A stretch of DNA of 64,000 nt from Hydrogenophilales bacterium (GCA_023258975.1 JAHFRD010000017.1:1-64000); one strand, 5' to 3'. Positions 32,983 through 44,219 are shown, numbered from the stretch's first letter. Numbers and translations: made by a program. Notes: generated from the sequence alone by a model not told the origin.

Positions 32983-33276
32983 ATGACTGAACCCCTGATC
33001 GAACGCCGCAAGGCGGTGACGCTGCCCCAGGATGAACTGGAGAAATTGCTCGAGTGCGCCGCCGCACGAGGCGCGAAATCCGCCCTGCACAGCGTGGGCC
33101 TGGACGGCGAGGACGCCGCCCACGACATCCGCGAACTGCGCAATCTGCTCGATGCCTTCAACGAGGCCAAGAAAACTGCCGGCCTTACCGTCATCAAGAT
33201 GCTGGTCACCGGTCTGGTGCTGGCGGTCGTCGCCGGCACCGTCCTGAAACTGAAGGTCTTCGGGAGCGCGCCATGA
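32983..33276 (+). CDS. DUF6127-like membrane protein
   Basis: I chose ATG 32983 because GGAGGACC precedes it; the track start is far upstream. The 97-aa protein has a helical cytoplasmic part (ELEKLLECAAARGAKSALHS) and one C-terminal membrane helix (VIKMLVTGLVLAVVAGTVL). It is the first gene of the lysis cassette and could be a holin or holin partner. Confidence 0.7.
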   Translation: MTEPLIERRKAVTLPQDELEKLLECAAARGAKSALHSVGLDGEDAAHDIRELRNLLDAFNEAKKTAGLTVIKMLVTGLVLAVVAGTVLKLKVFGSAP

Positions 33277-33749
33277 TCGAGACCTTGCTGGGTGGATTGC
33301 TGGGCGGGGCATTTCGACTCGCCCCCGAGGTGCTGAAGTGGCTGGATCGCAAGGGCGAACGCGGTCACGAACTGGCAATGCAGGACAAGGCGCTGGAGTT
33401 CGAGAAGATTCGGGGCGCGCAGCGCATGGCCGAGATCGGTGCGAGTGCCGAGGCGGCCTGGAGCACCGGAGCGATCGAGGCATTGCGCGATGCTGTGCGC
33501 ACACAGGGTGAGAAAACCGGCGTGGCCTGGGCGGATGCGTTGTCGTCGAGTGTGCGGCCTGTCGTCACTTACTGGTTCATGGCATTGTACTGTGCGGCCA
33601 AGACGGCGGCGTTCGTGGCTGCTATCAACGGCGGGGCACTGTGGAGCGTGGCGGTCGTTTATGCCTGGACGGATGCCGACCAGGCGCTGTGGGCAGGAGT
33701 GCTGAATTTCTGGTTCCTCGGCCGTGTGTTTGATCGGGTGCGGTCGTGA
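33273..33749 (+). CDS. Holin-like membrane protein
   Basis: ATG 33273 overlaps the upstream stop. The 158-aa protein has an N-terminal helix (LGGLLGGAFRLAPEVLKWLD), a charged middle and two hydrophobic segments near the C-terminus (PVVTYWFMALYCAAKTAAFV and LWAGVLNFWFLGRVF). It directly precedes the lysozyme, the usual place for a 3TM-type holin. Confidence 0.72.
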   Translation: MIETLLGGLLGGAFRLAPEVLKWLDRKGERGHELAMQDKALEFEKIRGAQRMAEIGASAEAAWSTGAIEALRDAVRTQGEKTGVAWADALSSSVRPVVTYWFMALYCAAKTAAFVAAINGGALWSVAVVYAWTDADQALWAGVLNFWFLGRVFDRVRS

Positions 33750-34204
33750 TGGTGCCGCAGTCTGCAATCGAACTGGCCAAGCGGTTCGAGGGGTTTCATC
33801 GGGTGCCGAAGTCGGATCCGCTGCGTCGGGCGCACCCGTACATCTGTCCTGCAGGCTTCTGGACGATTGGTTACGGCCACCTCTGCGATCCGCAGCATCT
33901 GCCGATCACTGAACACGAAGCCGAGGTCTATCTGGCGTCAGATCTCCGGACTGCCCTCGCCGCCACGCTGCGTTACTGCCCGGTGTTGGCCACCGAATCG
34001 GAGGGGCGTCTCGCCGCCATCGTGGATTTCACCTTAAACCTCGGGGCCGGGCGGCTGCAGACCTCGACGCTGCGGCGGCGGGTCAATCAGCGGGACTGGG
34101 GCGCAGCCGGTAAGGAACTGCGCCGCTGGGTCTATGGCGGCGGTCAGGTACTGCCCGGATTGTTGGCGCGGCGAGAGGCAGAAGTGACGCAGATGCTGGG
34201 CTGA
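33749..34204 (+). CDS. Phage lysozyme/endolysin (GH24)
   Basis: The 151-aa protein has the GH24 catalytic pattern: Glu in AKRFEGFHR, then CPAGFWTIGYGH with Cys-x5-Thr completing the triad, and a C-terminal helical lobe (LRRWVYGGGQVLPGLLARRE). There is no signal peptide, so release through the holin is likely. The start is ATG 33749 (or GTG 33746). Its stop is only 5 nt from the stop of the convergent KAP gene. Confidence 0.92.
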   Translation: MVPQSAIELAKRFEGFHRVPKSDPLRRAHPYICPAGFWTIGYGHLCDPQHLPITEHEAEVYLASDLRTALAATLRYCPVLATESEGRLAAIVDFTLNLGAGRLQTSTLRRRVNQRDWGAAGKELRRWVYGGGQVLPGLLARREAEVTQMLG

Positions 34205-34209
34205 CGCCG

Positions 34210-35607
34210 TTACTCACGAACCATAGCAGCCAGATCGATCTTGGCAGCGACAGGAGCAAGGCTGACTCCCATCCGCATGCCTCCGTTAATATGCCGCTTC
34301 ATTTCCAAGAGATCGGCAGCACGCCGTCTTGTATCTCCAGGTAGTTTGTCGTTTTCCACATCCGCTCGCAGCTGATCATCCTGCTCTTTTGCTCGGTCGT
34401 GGTCGCTGTCCGCAGCTAGGAGATAAGCGTGTATGACAATGCCTGGGCGACCTGACTGGAATTCTTTACCTCCAGGCAGGGATGCCAAGAACTTCATCAC
34501 TGTGTCAGCTGATGCTTCGCCACTGATTACGCTTTTGAAGAGAGCCGCATTATTGGAACGCAAGACGATCAGCAACGCCACCAAAATGGGATCAAGGTAG
34601 TGAGTGGAAGGCGTCTGATCCATAACGACTCGCAGCCGGGTGATACATCGCTCTCGGGCTCGAAGCGATAGTCCCATCGCATTGGCGAGCAGTGTAAAAA
34701 ACTCAACAAAATTCTTTCTGTCGTATGCGATTTCTGATGCTGTTCGTTCTGCGAAGATCGGATCCATGTCGAAACGCTTCATCAGGTTTTCCGTGTAGCG
34801 TTTGGAGTTCGCAGCAGGGATTCCATATTCCAAATCAATGAATCGACGAAGGTATTCTGCTGCGTTTATCGCCGCCCCATAGACCGCTGCGGTGCTGGCT
34901 TCGAGTTGCTGCTTGTCGATGGAAAGCACAAAAACAATATTCGGGATATCGAAGAGGTGTTTGATCCGCTCCAAGAGCTCAATGGCAAAGCTCGGACGGC
35001 ATCGGTCCAGTTCGTCAATGAAGACGACGAGGTTAGTCTCTTTGCCAGCCACGGGTAGTTGGGCCACAGCGGCAGTCAACTCGGCCCGGAACTTCTCCAG
35101 TAACTCACTTTCGCGGTTGAAGGCATTGACGATGTCACCAACCGTGTCGCCCGCCAACTCTGATGCTACCGACTCGATCTCTTCCTCAACGTCGAGCGCC
35201 CCCAGGGTCAATGCCTTCGCTCCGGCAATCACAGCCCGCTTGGCCACCAAGTTGGTGACCTTCTTGACGGTTTTCAGACGCTCACGGAAGGTACTGTTGG
35301 CCTCCTCGGCACCGAGGTCAACACGATCAATCGACGACACCATTGCAACCAGCGGATCGGTGACGTAGTCCACCTTCCACGCGTTGAAATACGTGCACTG
35401 AAAATTTTTTCCCTTGAGGTCTTCCATCAGCATACGGACCAGGGTTGTTTTTCCTGAGCCCCAGGCAGAGTCGAGCGCCATCACGAACGGCCCGTTCAGA
35501 CGCTTGATCAGTCCGGAGAGGAATTCGACCAGAGGCCGTCGCTCAAGTGAGTCGTACCGGAAGGGGTCGCCTGGTGGCACCTCAAGATCATCGATTCGGT
35601 AAGTCAT
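34210..35607 (-). CDS. KAP family P-loop NTPase
   Basis: The 465-aa protein has Walker A DSAWGSGKTTLVRML near residue 47 and the KAP-type Walker B LVVFIDELDRCRPSFAIELL, followed by VFVLSIDKQQLEAS. Many KAP NTPases are membrane-associated and some occur as defence proteins. No clear transmembrane pair is seen here. It starts 18 nt after DUF499, so it is probably the last gene of that operon. Its role could be sensing or effector control. Confidence 0.87.
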   Translation of the reverse strand: MTYRIDDLEVPPGDPFRYDSLERRPLVEFLSGLIKRLNGPFVMALDSAWGSGKTTLVRMLMEDLKGKNFQCTYFNAWKVDYVTDPLVAMVSSIDRVDLGAEEANSTFRERLKTVKKVTNLVAKRAVIAGAKALTLGALDVEEEIESVASELAGDTVGDIVNAFNRESELLEKFRAELTAAVAQLPVAGKETNLVVFIDELDRCRPSFAIELLERIKHLFDIPNIVFVLSIDKQQLEASTAAVYGAAINAAEYLRRFIDLEYGIPAANSKRYTENLMKRFDMDPIFAERTASEIAYDRKNFVEFFTLLANAMGLSLRARERCITRLRVVMDQTPSTHYLDPILVALLIVLRSNNAALFKSVISGEASADTVMKFLASLPGGKEFQSGRPGIVIHAYLLAADSDHDRAKEQDDQLRADVENDKLPGDTRRRAADLLEMKRHINGGMRMGVSLAPVAAKIDLAAMVRE

Positions 35608-35625
35608 TTTTGCCGTCGCCCCCCA

Positions 35626-38454
35626 TCACTCACCACCCTCAAACTCAGCGTTCTTGAACCGCAGCACATTGCAGTTCTCCTTCACCGCGCGCTGCAATCC
35701 ATCATCGAAGCCCGTGGTCGATTCAGCCTGAATCTCGATGGCGATCTTGACCTTTACCCCGGGCCGCGCAGTGAACTGCAGAATCACTTCATCGACCAAG
35801 TCGGCGAATTGTTTCTTGGCCTGAATCGCATCGAGTTCGATGCTCCCGTAGAACTGCTTCTTGACCGCTTGCGGGGCACTGTCACCGTCGGTCTTATAAG
35901 TCGGTCTGGCTGGATCCTCTGCGCGGGGTGTGTTCCCACCGGTGGACGTGGTTCCAGGGTCGGCAGGCTTCGGCCGGGCTGCTTCTTCGGCGGCCCGTTG
36001 CGACTCAGCGTATCCAGCAGCGGTGACTGGCTCGATCAGCAGCAGCGATGAGTCGAGAAACAGCGACGTGCATTTGCCGAAACTGAAGCCAACATAGCGG
36101 CCATCCTCTTTACCCTGTGCGACGCCGAAAAAGTCCCGGCTCTCCGCGCCAACAGCCAGTGTGTGCTGGAAGACTGTGTCGTCTTTCAGGCGAGGTAGGT
36201 AGAGCTGCTGGCAACTCTGCTGCCAAACATTGAGTGCGCTGGTTTCCTTGGTTTCCTCTTTCCAGAACCAATTTTTGAGCACGTTGGTCAAGTGGATCGG
36301 GGCCCACTCGGTGATCAAGAGTTCGTTCTCCTTCAGCACACGCTCGATCTCCTGCGACAAGTTCTGTGCGCTTGGGTTGACCTGAAAGTGCTCCCACTGA
36401 ATTTCTGAAAGTCCCTTGCCAGGACGTACTTCCTGCATCGGCGCGACCATCCACTTGTAGGTCTCGCGGATCATCCGGCGCAGGGCTTCATTGGCATCCT
36501 CAAGACTCTTGCCGGCTTGCCGAGCCTGAAACTGATCAAGGTTGAGCTTCATGTCCTTGATGTCGCTCACGATGGATTGCCACGCCAGGGTCGAGCGCAC
36601 CTGATCCTTCAGACGGCTCACGCTGTCGTAATCGGCGGCCAGGAAGATCAGCCGATTCTGCTTGAAGCGCGGTTGATCACCACGGTGCTTCAGAATTTCA
36701 GTCGCACGATCAATGGCGAGGCTCTGGCCGCTGCGGGTAAAGGCTGCATCGGGTGGTAGGACGACGAGGCGCAATTGCCAGTCGTCGGGGATATCGCCAC
36801 TGGCCGTGAAGACGTGGGTGCCGCCGAATACGCCAGAAGCGAAGCTGCGTTGTACGCGGTCGCGGATGGCGGGGAACACGTCTTCCTTGTCCTGGAAGCG
36901 GCGCTTGCGCTCCTCCATCTCCCGGCGCAGGTTTGGGCGCGTGTCGAACCAAAACCGATTGTTCGCGCTATTCAGGTAGTGCAAGCGGTCGCCAAGACGA
37001 CGCAACGCATCCTTGTAAATGCCCACTTGCTGACCTGGCTGCGCAACACCCAAGGTAACGCGCTCCAATTCAATGCCCCGCACCATCTGGCTCGCCGTAC
37101 TTGGCGCGCTCCCCAGGAAGATCGTTCGTGCCGAGCGGCGGCAGGCTTGCACACTGCCAAGGCGGGTATCGCGGTTCTCGATCTCGGTGGTTTCTGCACG
37201 ATCACCATCCACATCACGCTCGACAACCGGATCCCAACCCTGCGGCAGGTAGTAGATCACCTCGTTGCGGGTGTCCGCATCCTGCAGCGGGAAGTTGCCC
37301 GGCATGATCAGCGGGTCTTTATCGTTGTCCTGCCACAATCGATGAATCACCTTGGCCATCAGCTTCAGAACACCCCGGGTGCGCTGGAAGTTGTCCAGTG
37401 ATGACCAGTCTTCATACAGTCGGTCGAACACCTCCGGGTGGATCGGATAGGCGTGCAGCAGACGATCAAAATAGCGGCTTTCTTGCGTCTCACGGGGGAA
37501 GTCGTCGCTGTTCGCGATGTAGTAATCCGCGAATGACCGGCACACCGATTCCGCCGCCAGCTTGTCGTTGATGCTGGTAAACAATCGACGACGAACAATC
37601 TCGAACGCTTCCTCGGTCCCTACCGGTTTCCAGAGCGCTTGAATGCGACCGAAGTAATGCGACAGCGAAGCCAATGCCTTCACCCCGCGTTGGCTGCCTG
37701 CTTCCTTGTCGGACTCAGGCAACGAAGCCAACAGCACCGCAGTCGGCACCGCCTTGAGCGCCTCGGTCAGCGCCTGGATGAAGCTCAGGTTGGAATCGAA
37801 ACTGCCGCCGGTCAGCGACTTGCCTTCCTCGAACTGGCGCACGTAGGCGACCAGCTCGTCCACCAAAATCACGCACGGCGCATAGCGACTGAGCAGCGTC
37901 TCCAGCACGGCCTTACCGGGTGAGGTGCCCGAGGCATCCGCATCCGCCACCAGTGCATAACCCTCGGCTTTGCCCAACTGCCATGCCAGATCGCCCCAAA
38001 GGGTATGAATAGCTTGGCCATCACGCACAGTCGGTTGATTGGGGGCGGACTTGTTTCCATCCAGCACGGCAATCCGCGCACGCGGCAGTTCGGTGACACC
38101 CGCCGCATCCAGAATGGCGGGCACACCAGGCAGGTCGCTTGCCTGGGCCTCGCCACTGGCCAAGTGATAGACCGCCAACATCGTGTGGGTCTTGCCGCCA
38201 CCGAAGGCCGTTTGCAACTGGATAACCGGATCGCCGCTCTTGCCGGATAAGCGCTTCACCACAGAGTCGAGCAGCAACCGCATGCCCTCGGTGATGAAGG
38301 TACGCTGGAAGAACAACGTTGGGTTCTGATACTCAGCGGTCGCCGTGCCGTCATGCACACGCGACAAATCCGCCGCGAATTCGGCTTGCTGGAAGGTGCC
38401 CTTGAGCACGTCCTCATGCGGAACAGCGATTTCACGCCAGGGTTTTAATGTCAT
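35626..38454 (-). CDS. DUF499 AAA+ ATPase (anti-phage associated)
   Basis: The 942-aa protein has Walker [21 protein letters not shown] near residue 85 and Walker [19 protein letters not shown] near residue 205, the COG1483/DUF499 signature. This family repeatedly occurs beside DUF1156 methyltransferases and helicases in defence islands. ATG 38454 overlaps the upstream stop; the track start adds 8 residues. It probably powers the system on DNA; its exact activity is not known to me. Confidence 0.88.
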   Translation of the reverse strand: MTLKPWREIAVPHEDVLKGTFQQAEFAADLSRVHDGTATAEYQNPTLFFQRTFITEGMRLLLDSVVKRLSGKSGDPVIQLQTAFGGGKTHTMLAVYHLASGEAQASDLPGVPAILDAAGVTELPRARIAVLDGNKSAPNQPTVRDGQAIHTLWGDLAWQLGKAEGYALVADADASGTSPGKAVLETLLSRYAPCVILVDELVAYVRQFEEGKSLTGGSFDSNLSFIQALTEALKAVPTAVLLASLPESDKEAGSQRGVKALASLSHYFGRIQALWKPVGTEEAFEIVRRRLFTSINDKLAAESVCRSFADYYIANSDDFPRETQESRYFDRLLHAYPIHPEVFDRLYEDWSSLDNFQRTRGVLKLMAKVIHRLWQDNDKDPLIMPGNFPLQDADTRNEVIYYLPQGWDPVVERDVDGDRAETTEIENRDTRLGSVQACRRSARTIFLGSAPSTASQMVRGIELERVTLGVAQPGQQVGIYKDALRRLGDRLHYLNSANNRFWFDTRPNLRREMEERKRRFQDKEDVFPAIRDRVQRSFASGVFGGTHVFTASGDIPDDWQLRLVVLPPDAAFTRSGQSLAIDRATEILKHRGDQPRFKQNRLIFLAADYDSVSRLKDQVRSTLAWQSIVSDIKDMKLNLDQFQARQAGKSLEDANEALRRMIRETYKWMVAPMQEVRPGKGLSEIQWEHFQVNPSAQNLSQEIERVLKENELLITEWAPIHLTNVLKNWFWKEETKETSALNVWQQSCQQLYLPRLKDDTVFQHTLAVGAESRDFFGVAQGKEDGRYVGFSFGKCTSLFLDSSLLLIEPVTAAGYAESQRAAEEAARPKPADPGTTSTGGNTPRAEDPARPTYKTDGDSAPQAVKKQFYGSIELDAIQAKKQFADLVDEVILQFTARPGVKVKIAIEIQAESTTGFDDGLQRAVKENCNVLRFKNAEFEGGE

Positions 38455-38975
38455 GGAGCCACCTGCGCAATCTTCCACGGCATGATTGTGCCGAGTTGTT
38501 GGTGATTACCTAGTTCGGCACGGGGATCGGCAACTTTCAAGCGTTGTCTGAGCTTGTCGCGCATGTCGGCCCGACTCATGTTCTCTTTAGACCAAAGACG
38601 ATGCGGTTTTAGTGGGTGTTCCCAATGCACCACACAGCGAATGGCCGTTTTTTTCAATGCACTACGCGCGAAACTGCGTATCTCATCTTTGTCCGTATTG
38701 CGGGCACAAACCAGCCCCGCCAGCGTTGCTTTGAATTTCTCAGCTATTTCGTCACACAGTGGAATGATCTTGCTTCGGCCACTAGGCCTGTAGTCCTTGC
38801 ACTCGATTAACCACAGCTCGGCTTCACTTTCATTGAACGCCACAAATTCCGCCGCCTTTGACGAACCGCCAAAGGACTGGAAGAGCCGTTGATGAAACTC
38901 AGAGTCATCCCATTTAATTGCCTGCCAACCGGCTGGAAACTCATAATCGAACGTTCCTTCGGATAGCGTCGTCAT
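38451..38975 (-). CDS. PD-(D/E)XK nuclease-like protein
   Basis: The 174-aa protein has [20 protein letters not shown], where an acidic residue and the E-x-K of a PD-(D/E)XK core can be read, followed by [16 protein letters not shown] precedes the chosen ATG at 38975. It sits between an ATPase and DUF499 with an 11-nt gap and a 4-nt overlap. In related operons a DUF3780 gene often occupies this place, but I see no DUF3780 features. The nuclease assignment rests on the motif only. Confidence 0.62.
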   Translation of the reverse strand: MTTLSEGTFDYEFPAGWQAIKWDDSEFHQRLFQSFGGSSKAAEFVAFNESEAELWLIECKDYRPSGRSKIIPLCDEIAEKFKATLAGLVCARNTDKDEIRSFARSALKKTAIRCVVHWEHPLKPHRLWSKENMSRADMRDKLRQRLKVADPRAELGNHQQLGTIMPWKIAQVAP

Positions 38976-38986
38976 ATTTCGCTCCT

Positions 38987-40120
38987 TCAAGGCAAAGCCA
39001 GATAGCGATCAGACTGGTGCAGATTTTCATCCAGCATCACCAGCGGATCAATGTCAGAAATATCGTCGCCCTGGCTCACGACAACCTGAGTACGTTTCAA
39101 ATCCAGACCGAAGTAGCGTGGTATGGTTTGCTCTGAAGGCGGCGTTTTCATGCGCAATATCTCGAATTCCCGCAGTAAAAACAGACTGTGCGTAGCCAGA
39201 ATGACCTGCACACCCAAACCAGTCAGCACAAACAACGCCTCGGCAAGCAGTTTGATAGCTGCGGGATTCAGATTGGCCTCTGGTTCATCCCAAAACAGTG
39301 TGCCGCCACGCTCGATCACACCGTAGCGCAGTAGATAAATGAGCATCGCCAACTTGCGATGCCCTTCGGCCAAAAGTTGCGATTCCAGTTGGGAGCCATC
39401 CGAACGCTCGAACACCAAATCACCGTTGTCGAGTTTCAAATCGCCACCCAACAACTTTTGGATGCGTTGCATCACCTCGGGCAGGAGGGTCGATACCTCG
39501 CGCGGTTCCAGCGTGGACATCGCCACAGCAAGGTCGCGGTAGGTTTCATCCAGGGGAAATTCCCGGTATTTCTCGAACAGACCGATCAGGCCCTTGAACA
39601 AGGACACCATTTCCTTGCTCGGTACGAACACTTGCTGGGGCAAAAAGGCATTGGTGGCCGCAGCATCCGGCACTACGTCTGGCACAACCTTTGCCTTAAG
39701 CGTGCCGGACGTATCCTTGGTGCGTTGAATCTGAATATCCCAGGGCATGTCCTCCGGCAATCCCGGCGACGTGAACGGCGGTTCATCAGGCATGCGAATT
39801 TGAACCGTGGGGATATGTCCGCCCACCTCCGCTGTCAGTTTTGCGCCGCTCTTGCTTCCTTGGCGCACTAGCATGGCCAGGTCAGAGACCCGAAACAGTC
39901 CAGCCAACCGTTCGTCCAGATAAGACTCGGCCCGCTGCACATTCACCCGCGAGCGTTTGGCCGTCAGGTCCGGCCAGGCACGGCAAAACAAATACCCGAG
40001 TTTGAGGACATGGGTCTTACCCGTACCGTTATCACCCACGATGACATTTAGTCCTGGCGAAAACTCGAAGCGAGCGTCCTGAAATACCGTGAATTGCTTG
40101 ATGTGCAGTGATTTCAGCAT
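38987..40120 (-). CDS. ABC/RecF-type AAA ATPase
   Basis: The 377-aa protein begins like OLD/RecF-type ATPases (LKSLHIKQFTVFQDARFEFS) with Walker A VIVGDNGTGKTHVLK, an AEGHRKLAML signature-like motif, Walker B TLFWDEPEANLNP and the H-loop VILATHSLFLLREFEI. There is no TOPRIM domain. It is probably paired with the nuclease-like protein encoded next, parallel to the PtuA-PtuB pair upstream. Confidence 0.85.
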   Translation of the reverse strand: MLKSLHIKQFTVFQDARFEFSPGLNVIVGDNGTGKTHVLKLGYLFCRAWPDLTAKRSRVNVQRAESYLDERLAGLFRVSDLAMLVRQGSKSGAKLTAEVGGHIPTVQIRMPDEPPFTSPGLPEDMPWDIQIQRTKDTSGTLKAKVVPDVVPDAAATNAFLPQQVFVPSKEMVSLFKGLIGLFEKYREFPLDETYRDLAVAMSTLEPREVSTLLPEVMQRIQKLLGGDLKLDNGDLVFERSDGSQLESQLLAEGHRKLAMLIYLLRYGVIERGGTLFWDEPEANLNPAAIKLLAEALFVLTGLGVQVILATHSLFLLREFEILRMKTPPSEQTIPRYFGLDLKRTQVVVSQGDDISDIDPLVMLDENLHQSDRYLALP

Positions 40121-40131
40121 GAACAGACTCC

Positions 40132-42072
40132 TCAAATGTCCAGTTTCGACTGCGAGCCGACAATGCCCGCGTCAGCCGAGGCTTGTTCGATGCTCGACCA
40201 TGCACCGACCAGCTCGTTGTAGGCGCGTGCTTCTTCGGCCCAGCCTTTGCGTTCGCATAGTGTGTACAAGCGATAGGACAGCGCACGCATCGGCTCAGCC
40301 CGGGCTGGCATACGCGCGAGCAACGCGCCGGCAGCCGATTCGCCGTCCTGGTTGAGGGCACGAATCAGGTGGTGCAGGGCTTCCCAGATCGGCGTGCGCG
40401 TGTCGGTCTCGGGCGACCAGTCCGTGGGCAGTTCCGCCCAACGCAGTAACCGCAACTTGCCCGAGCCGCTCTCAACGACGCCGGAATCTTGCAAACCGCC
40501 GACGCTGGTGCCCTTTGCACGTGCCAGCACATCGGCATCACCGAACTTACCCTCTGCCCAGCCCTGGCCCTCGAACCAGTGCAGGCAGAACTGGGTGTCG
40601 TGGTCGAAGTCGTCCTCGGCCAGGAAGCGGTTGATGAGTTGCAGCGCGGTGCGCACGCTCATCGGTTTGCCATCGGCTTCGAGGACGGCGGTGTACTGGC
40701 TGAAGATGGCCATGCCGGGGCCGATGATGGCTTGCGACAAGTCCACCGGGGCGACCGGCGAATTGACCCCGCCCCGGGTCATGTCAAGGGTGGTCAGAGC
40801 AACTAGCTGACGTGACGTGAAGAGGTCACCATAGTCATCAAGGCCATAGTTGCTGACATTGACGCGGCACTTGCCGTGCATCTTGACCTCCGGCCTCCAC
40901 TCTGGAATCGCTTCGGCAGCGATAGCCTGGTGGTCGGCAGTCGGCGACAAATAGACGCGGCCTTTAGTGCCCTCCGCGACAATCGCCATGAGTCGGGTCC
41001 CCATGCGCCCTGCTGAACCTTCTACTCGGATGTGCTTGTAATCAATTGGCGAGTCAGAGAGCAGGCAGTAGAAGCCGCCGCGCTTACCCGCTGCCGTGCC
41101 GGCTGCGGCACCTTCCGGGGGCGTTCCGAACCGGACCTCAAATCGGTAGCTGTCGCCCTCGATCACCGGGTCGACATAGGCCTCCTTTCCTGCCTTGGTT
41201 GAAAGAACGAAGCTCGACGCAAGAGGAACTTCGACGTGCGAGAACGCTGGGTTGGGGCTTTTGACGGTGCGCGCCCATAGCCATGCGACAACAGGCAGTT
41301 TCTGACCCAGCAAAGGCTTCAGATCGGGACGCTCGGCCACCATGGTGGCCGTGACCTCTACCGGCGGGTACAGATGACCGATCCGTTTGTCGGCTTCGTC
41401 TCGCATCCAAGCGCCATAGCGACGCACGTCCTCGGCAAGACCCTTGACGCCTAGCCAGTCCTCGACGAGCTTCCGCTGCTTGTCAGTCTTCAGCATCGGT
41501 CCCACCGGCGCGCGATCGGCGAAACGTGGTGGGATGTCAATCATTGCCTTATTAATCGTCACTGCGACCGGGTTCAGGTCGCTGGCAAAGCTTTCGAACC
41601 CCAACCGCTGTGCTTCCAGTGGGATGGCTCCGCTGCCCGCAAATGGGTCGTGGAAGGCGGGCGGGTGATCCGGATTGAATAGCTCGGCCGCCTGGGGATG
41701 TGACCTGTTTAGCCGACAGGTTTCGACCCAACTGGCCCGGATAGCTGCTCGCGCGCGGTCAAGTACACCTTGGTTGTTGGTGTTCTCCCACTTCACGAGG
41801 TCTTTGATGATCTCGAACAGTTCCTCCCGCTTGGCTGCGGCCTGTGCCTTAGTCATTCCGGCGAAGTAACCACGCTCTCCACCCGGATCGTTCACTGTCT
41901 GAGCAAAGACCACCGCGCGCGCTGCAGCTACTGGTCTCTGCGCCCACCACTTATGGAGAGTCGTGGGATAGCCACCGGGGGCCTTCCTTTTTCTGAGGGC
42001 CGCCTCATCATTGATAGCGTCGAGCGGCAGGGCAACTTCGATGAGTTTTTTTGGGGTTTTGATGGGGATCAT
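40132..42072 (-). CDS. DUF1156 DNA methyltransferase with catalytic region deleted
   Basis: The 646-aa protein starts with the DUF1156 domain ([40 protein letters not shown]) and contains SAM motif [17 protein letters not shown] near residue 140 and [14 protein letters not shown]. No (D/N/S)PP(Y/F/W) motif occurs anywhere. Family members as I know them are about 900-1000 aa and carry DPPYY between the LVALTT segment and the [18 protein letters not shown] segment, which are almost fused here. An in-frame deletion of about 300 residues is the likely cause, so methylation activity is doubtful. Confidence 0.88.
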   Translation of the reverse strand: MIPIKTPKKLIEVALPLDAINDEAALRKRKAPGGYPTTLHKWWAQRPVAAARAVVFAQTVNDPGGERGYFAGMTKAQAAAKREELFEIIKDLVKWENTNNQGVLDRARAAIRASWVETCRLNRSHPQAAELFNPDHPPAFHDPFAGSGAIPLEAQRLGFESFASDLNPVAVTINKAMIDIPPRFADRAPVGPMLKTDKQRKLVEDWLGVKGLAEDVRRYGAWMRDEADKRIGHLYPPVEVTATMVAERPDLKPLLGQKLPVVAWLWARTVKSPNPAFSHVEVPLASSFVLSTKAGKEAYVDPVIEGDSYRFEVRFGTPPEGAAAGTAAGKRGGFYCLLSDSPIDYKHIRVEGSAGRMGTRLMAIVAEGTKGRVYLSPTADHQAIAAEAIPEWRPEVKMHGKCRVNVSNYGLDDYGDLFTSRQLVALTTLDMTRGGVNSPVAPVDLSQAIIGPGMAIFSQYTAVLEADGKPMSVRTALQLINRFLAEDDFDHDTQFCLHWFEGQGWAEGKFGDADVLARAKGTSVGGLQDSGVVESGSGKLRLLRWAELPTDWSPETDTRTPIWEALHHLIRALNQDGESAAGALLARMPARAEPMRALSYRLYTLCERKGWAEEARAYNELVGAWSSIEQASADAGIVGSQSKLDI

Positions 42073-42077
42073 GGGTG

Positions 42078-42710
42078 CTAGCTTTGACGTGTCAGCACAT
42101 GCTTGATGGCTGTGGCAAATGGCAGGTGTGCCGTGGCTGCGAGTTCTTGCTGCAGCAGTGGCAACCAGTCGGCCTCGGGGAATTCGTTAGCCATCTCGGC
42201 GAATTCCTCTGCTGTCTGTACATAACCCGCAACTTCACGAAATCGAATCTGCCTCAATGCGCCATCGAGATTGAAGATGCGGATGGTCTCGCCGGCACGA
42301 TAATGGTCAACTGATGAGAGGTTCTCTCTGGGGTGAACAGAACCGTTCGGGGCAAAAACCAAGTAGTGCTCCGGGTCGTCCACATCAGGCTTGATCAGGA
42401 CTGCTGGTGAATAAACACTGCACCGATTGTCTTTGTGTTTGCCGCAACTATCTTCGCGGTTGCATGAACCGAACAAGTTGGGCCAGAGAAAAGTGACCGT
42501 AGGGTCGCGCCCCTTTTGGCGGAAATGTTCGATATGCCTTTTCCCGTTGCTGATATCTGCCTCGCAGTAGGCACAGCGTTGCCCTTGCATTGCCTCCAGT
42601 TCAGTCCAGATGGCTGCCTTATCTGCCGAACCGATGTTGCCCCAGTTGTGCAGGCCATGCTGATAATTTGCCAGACAGGTGGGCGCCATGCCCCTTTGCA
42701 GTTTGTGCAT
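42078..42710 (-). CDS. ptuB: HNH endonuclease, PtuB-like (Septu)
   Basis: The 210-aa protein has a zinc-binding CAYCEADIS, the [12 protein letters not shown] core and the [17 protein letters not shown] segment of the retron/Septu HNH family. The gene starts directly after the ATPase stop. In Septu, PtuA and PtuB form a complex that degrades phage DNA when triggered. No retron reverse transcriptase is present. Confidence 0.85.
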   Translation of the reverse strand: MHKLQRGMAPTCLANYQHGLHNWGNIGSADKAAIWTELEAMQGQRCAYCEADISNGKRHIEHFRQKGRDPTVTFLWPNLFGSCNREDSCGKHKDNRCSVYSPAVLIKPDVDDPEHYLVFAPNGSVHPRENLSSVDHYRAGETIRIFNLDGALRQIRFREVAGYVQTAEEFAEMANEFPEADWLPLLQQELAATAHLPFATAIKHVLTRQS

Positions 42711-44219
42711 TCAATCACTCCCTTTGGAAATGGGCAGCTTCTGCTTGAACGCCTGCAAGCGGATCATTCGGTCGCACTCACGCATAACGGGGTGGCCAAT
42801 GCCAAAGTGGGCTTCGAGTTGCTTTCTCAGTGCATTGCCATCTGTGTCTTCGTGCAGATTTTGCTGAATCAAGGCGTGGTATTCGGAAAGCATCCTTGCT
42901 TCTGGTACATCGGGAATAGGGTCAACGCCCATGATTTGTGCCAACAAATCAGAGCTGGCCACACCGCGAGTTTGCAGGGCGACGAGTTCTATAACGGTGC
43001 GTTGTTTCCCTGATTCTGGATCGGCTTCCTGACTCAGGAGGCGAATGCACGAGGAGTCAACGCTGGTCAACACCTGCGGGCTGTGTGTGGTGACGATGAA
43101 CTGCAAATTAGGAAAGGCCGCAGCCAAATCGGTCAGCACGGTCTGCTGCCAGCCCGGATGCAAGTGCATATCCACTTCGTCAATGAGCACAATGCCATGT
43201 GTACGGCGTGGTGCGGCTTCCCCTTGATGAGCATTGAGTTTGTAGCAGCGGTAAGCGATGTCGCCAACCAGGGCCAGCATGTTGCGTATGCCGTCGCTGA
43301 GTTGGCTGACTTTGAGCTGGCCGTGGGTATCGTGGTTTAGAACCAGTTCTTCATGCTCAGCGCTGTATTGCAGACCATGCCAGCCGGTGTGCGGGTTGAG
43401 CATGGTATCTACGGCTTGCTGCACGGCCTTGAAGGGCGCGATGAGACCATAAGGAACGTCGGCATCAAATGGCAGCTTTTTTTCAAAATTCCGAATCTGT
43501 GCCTGTAAGTACGACTGATGAATACGGCTGAACCACACAGCAAAGTGCTTGTAGCTGGAGGATGGGTCCAGGCAATCACGATAGGCAAAGGTGCGAGATT
43601 GAGTTTCGCTGTCGGCTTGGCCATGTATGGCTGTCAGTTTCTTCTGCGCCCATAAGCGGCCTGTACCGTAGTAGCCCAGCATGGGCAAATCATCAGGTGA
43701 AGATCGCTCACCTGAAAAAATTCGCTGTTCTAAAGCCTTTGCGGTTTCATTGAGATTCAACGCGCCCACAATTACGGGCTCTTTGGTTTTCGTGCCCTTT
43801 TTGACGCTTTCCCGATAGCGCACACACTGCCAGGGAACATCCTCGTGACAAGCAACTGCAAGATCAAGCGCCGAGCCTTCAGGCTCAGGGAGTGGATTCT
43901 TCAATATGCCTTCAAGAATGAGTTGGCGAACCTGAAGTTGTCCTAAAGCTTTGATTTCTGCAGGCAACCGCCAGTCCATTTCATGCGATTGCACTTGCTC
44001 TCGCCGCACGTCATCAATCTGGATGCTTGTCACATCGTTGGTTGTGCTGCCCAAGTCAAAACCTGCGACATAGGGCCACAGAGCCACTTTGATGGCATCT
44101 AGAACGCTGGTTTTCCCCTGGCCATTTGGCGCAACCAAAACTGTCATTCGTGGGTGGAGATCCACCGAGAGAGAGTCAAAACAGCGGTAGTTTTTCAGGT
44201 AAACATGTTCAATCCGCAT
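42711..44219 (-). CDS. ptuA: ABC-type ATPase, PtuA-like (Septu)
   Basis: The 502-aa protein has Walker [18 protein letters not shown], signature-like [19 protein letters not shown], Walker [20 protein letters not shown] and [13 protein letters not shown]. It overlaps the helicase gene by 11 nt and directly precedes the HNH gene. Septu PtuA proteins have this size and partner. Its position inside a DUF1156/DUF499 operon suggests a joint or shared function, which is an inference. Confidence 0.83.
   Translation of the reverse strand: MRIEHVYLKNYRCFDSLSVDLHPRMTVLVAPNGQGKTSVLDAIKVALWPYVAGFDLGSTTNDVTSIQIDDVRREQVQSHEMDWRLPAEIKALGQLQVRQLILEGILKNPLPEPEGSALDLAVACHEDVPWQCVRYRESVKKGTKTKEPVIVGALNLNETAKALEQRIFSGERSSPDDLPMLGYYGTGRLWAQKKLTAIHGQADSETQSRTFAYRDCLDPSSSYKHFAVWFSRIHQSYLQAQIRNFEKKLPFDADVPYGLIAPFKAVQQAVDTMLNPHTGWHGLQYSAEHEELVLNHDTHGQLKVSQLSDGIRNMLALVGDIAYRCYKLNAHQGEAAPRRTHGIVLIDEVDMHLHPGWQQTVLTDLAAAFPNLQFIVTTHSPQVLTSVDSSCIRLLSQEADPESGKQRTVIELVALQTRGVASSDLLAQIMGVDPIPDVPEARMLSEYHALIQQNLHEDTDGNALRKQLEAHFGIGHPVMRECDRMIRLQAFKQKLPISKGSD

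Larger units (their letters stand above)
1..34204. mobile_element. Prophage (siphovirus-type early, packaging, head, tail and lysis genes)
   Basis: This stretch reads as one phage genome: an early replication operon, paired methyltransferases, small accessory genes, terminase, portal, protease, decoration and major capsid proteins, tail genes, tape measure, holin-like protein and lysozyme in the canonical order. The left end lies outside the window. The right end of the phage-type genes is the lysozyme stop. The recombinase module at 59.6-61.9 kb shares a 31-bp element with this region, so the full element may run past 62 kb. A truncated tail tube gene suggests it no longer forms particles. 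Confidence 0.9.

Noticed and set aside
42078-44219. Retron with PtuAB effector
   Set aside because: No reverse transcriptase gene or msr-msd-like structure is seen near the ATPase-HNH pair.
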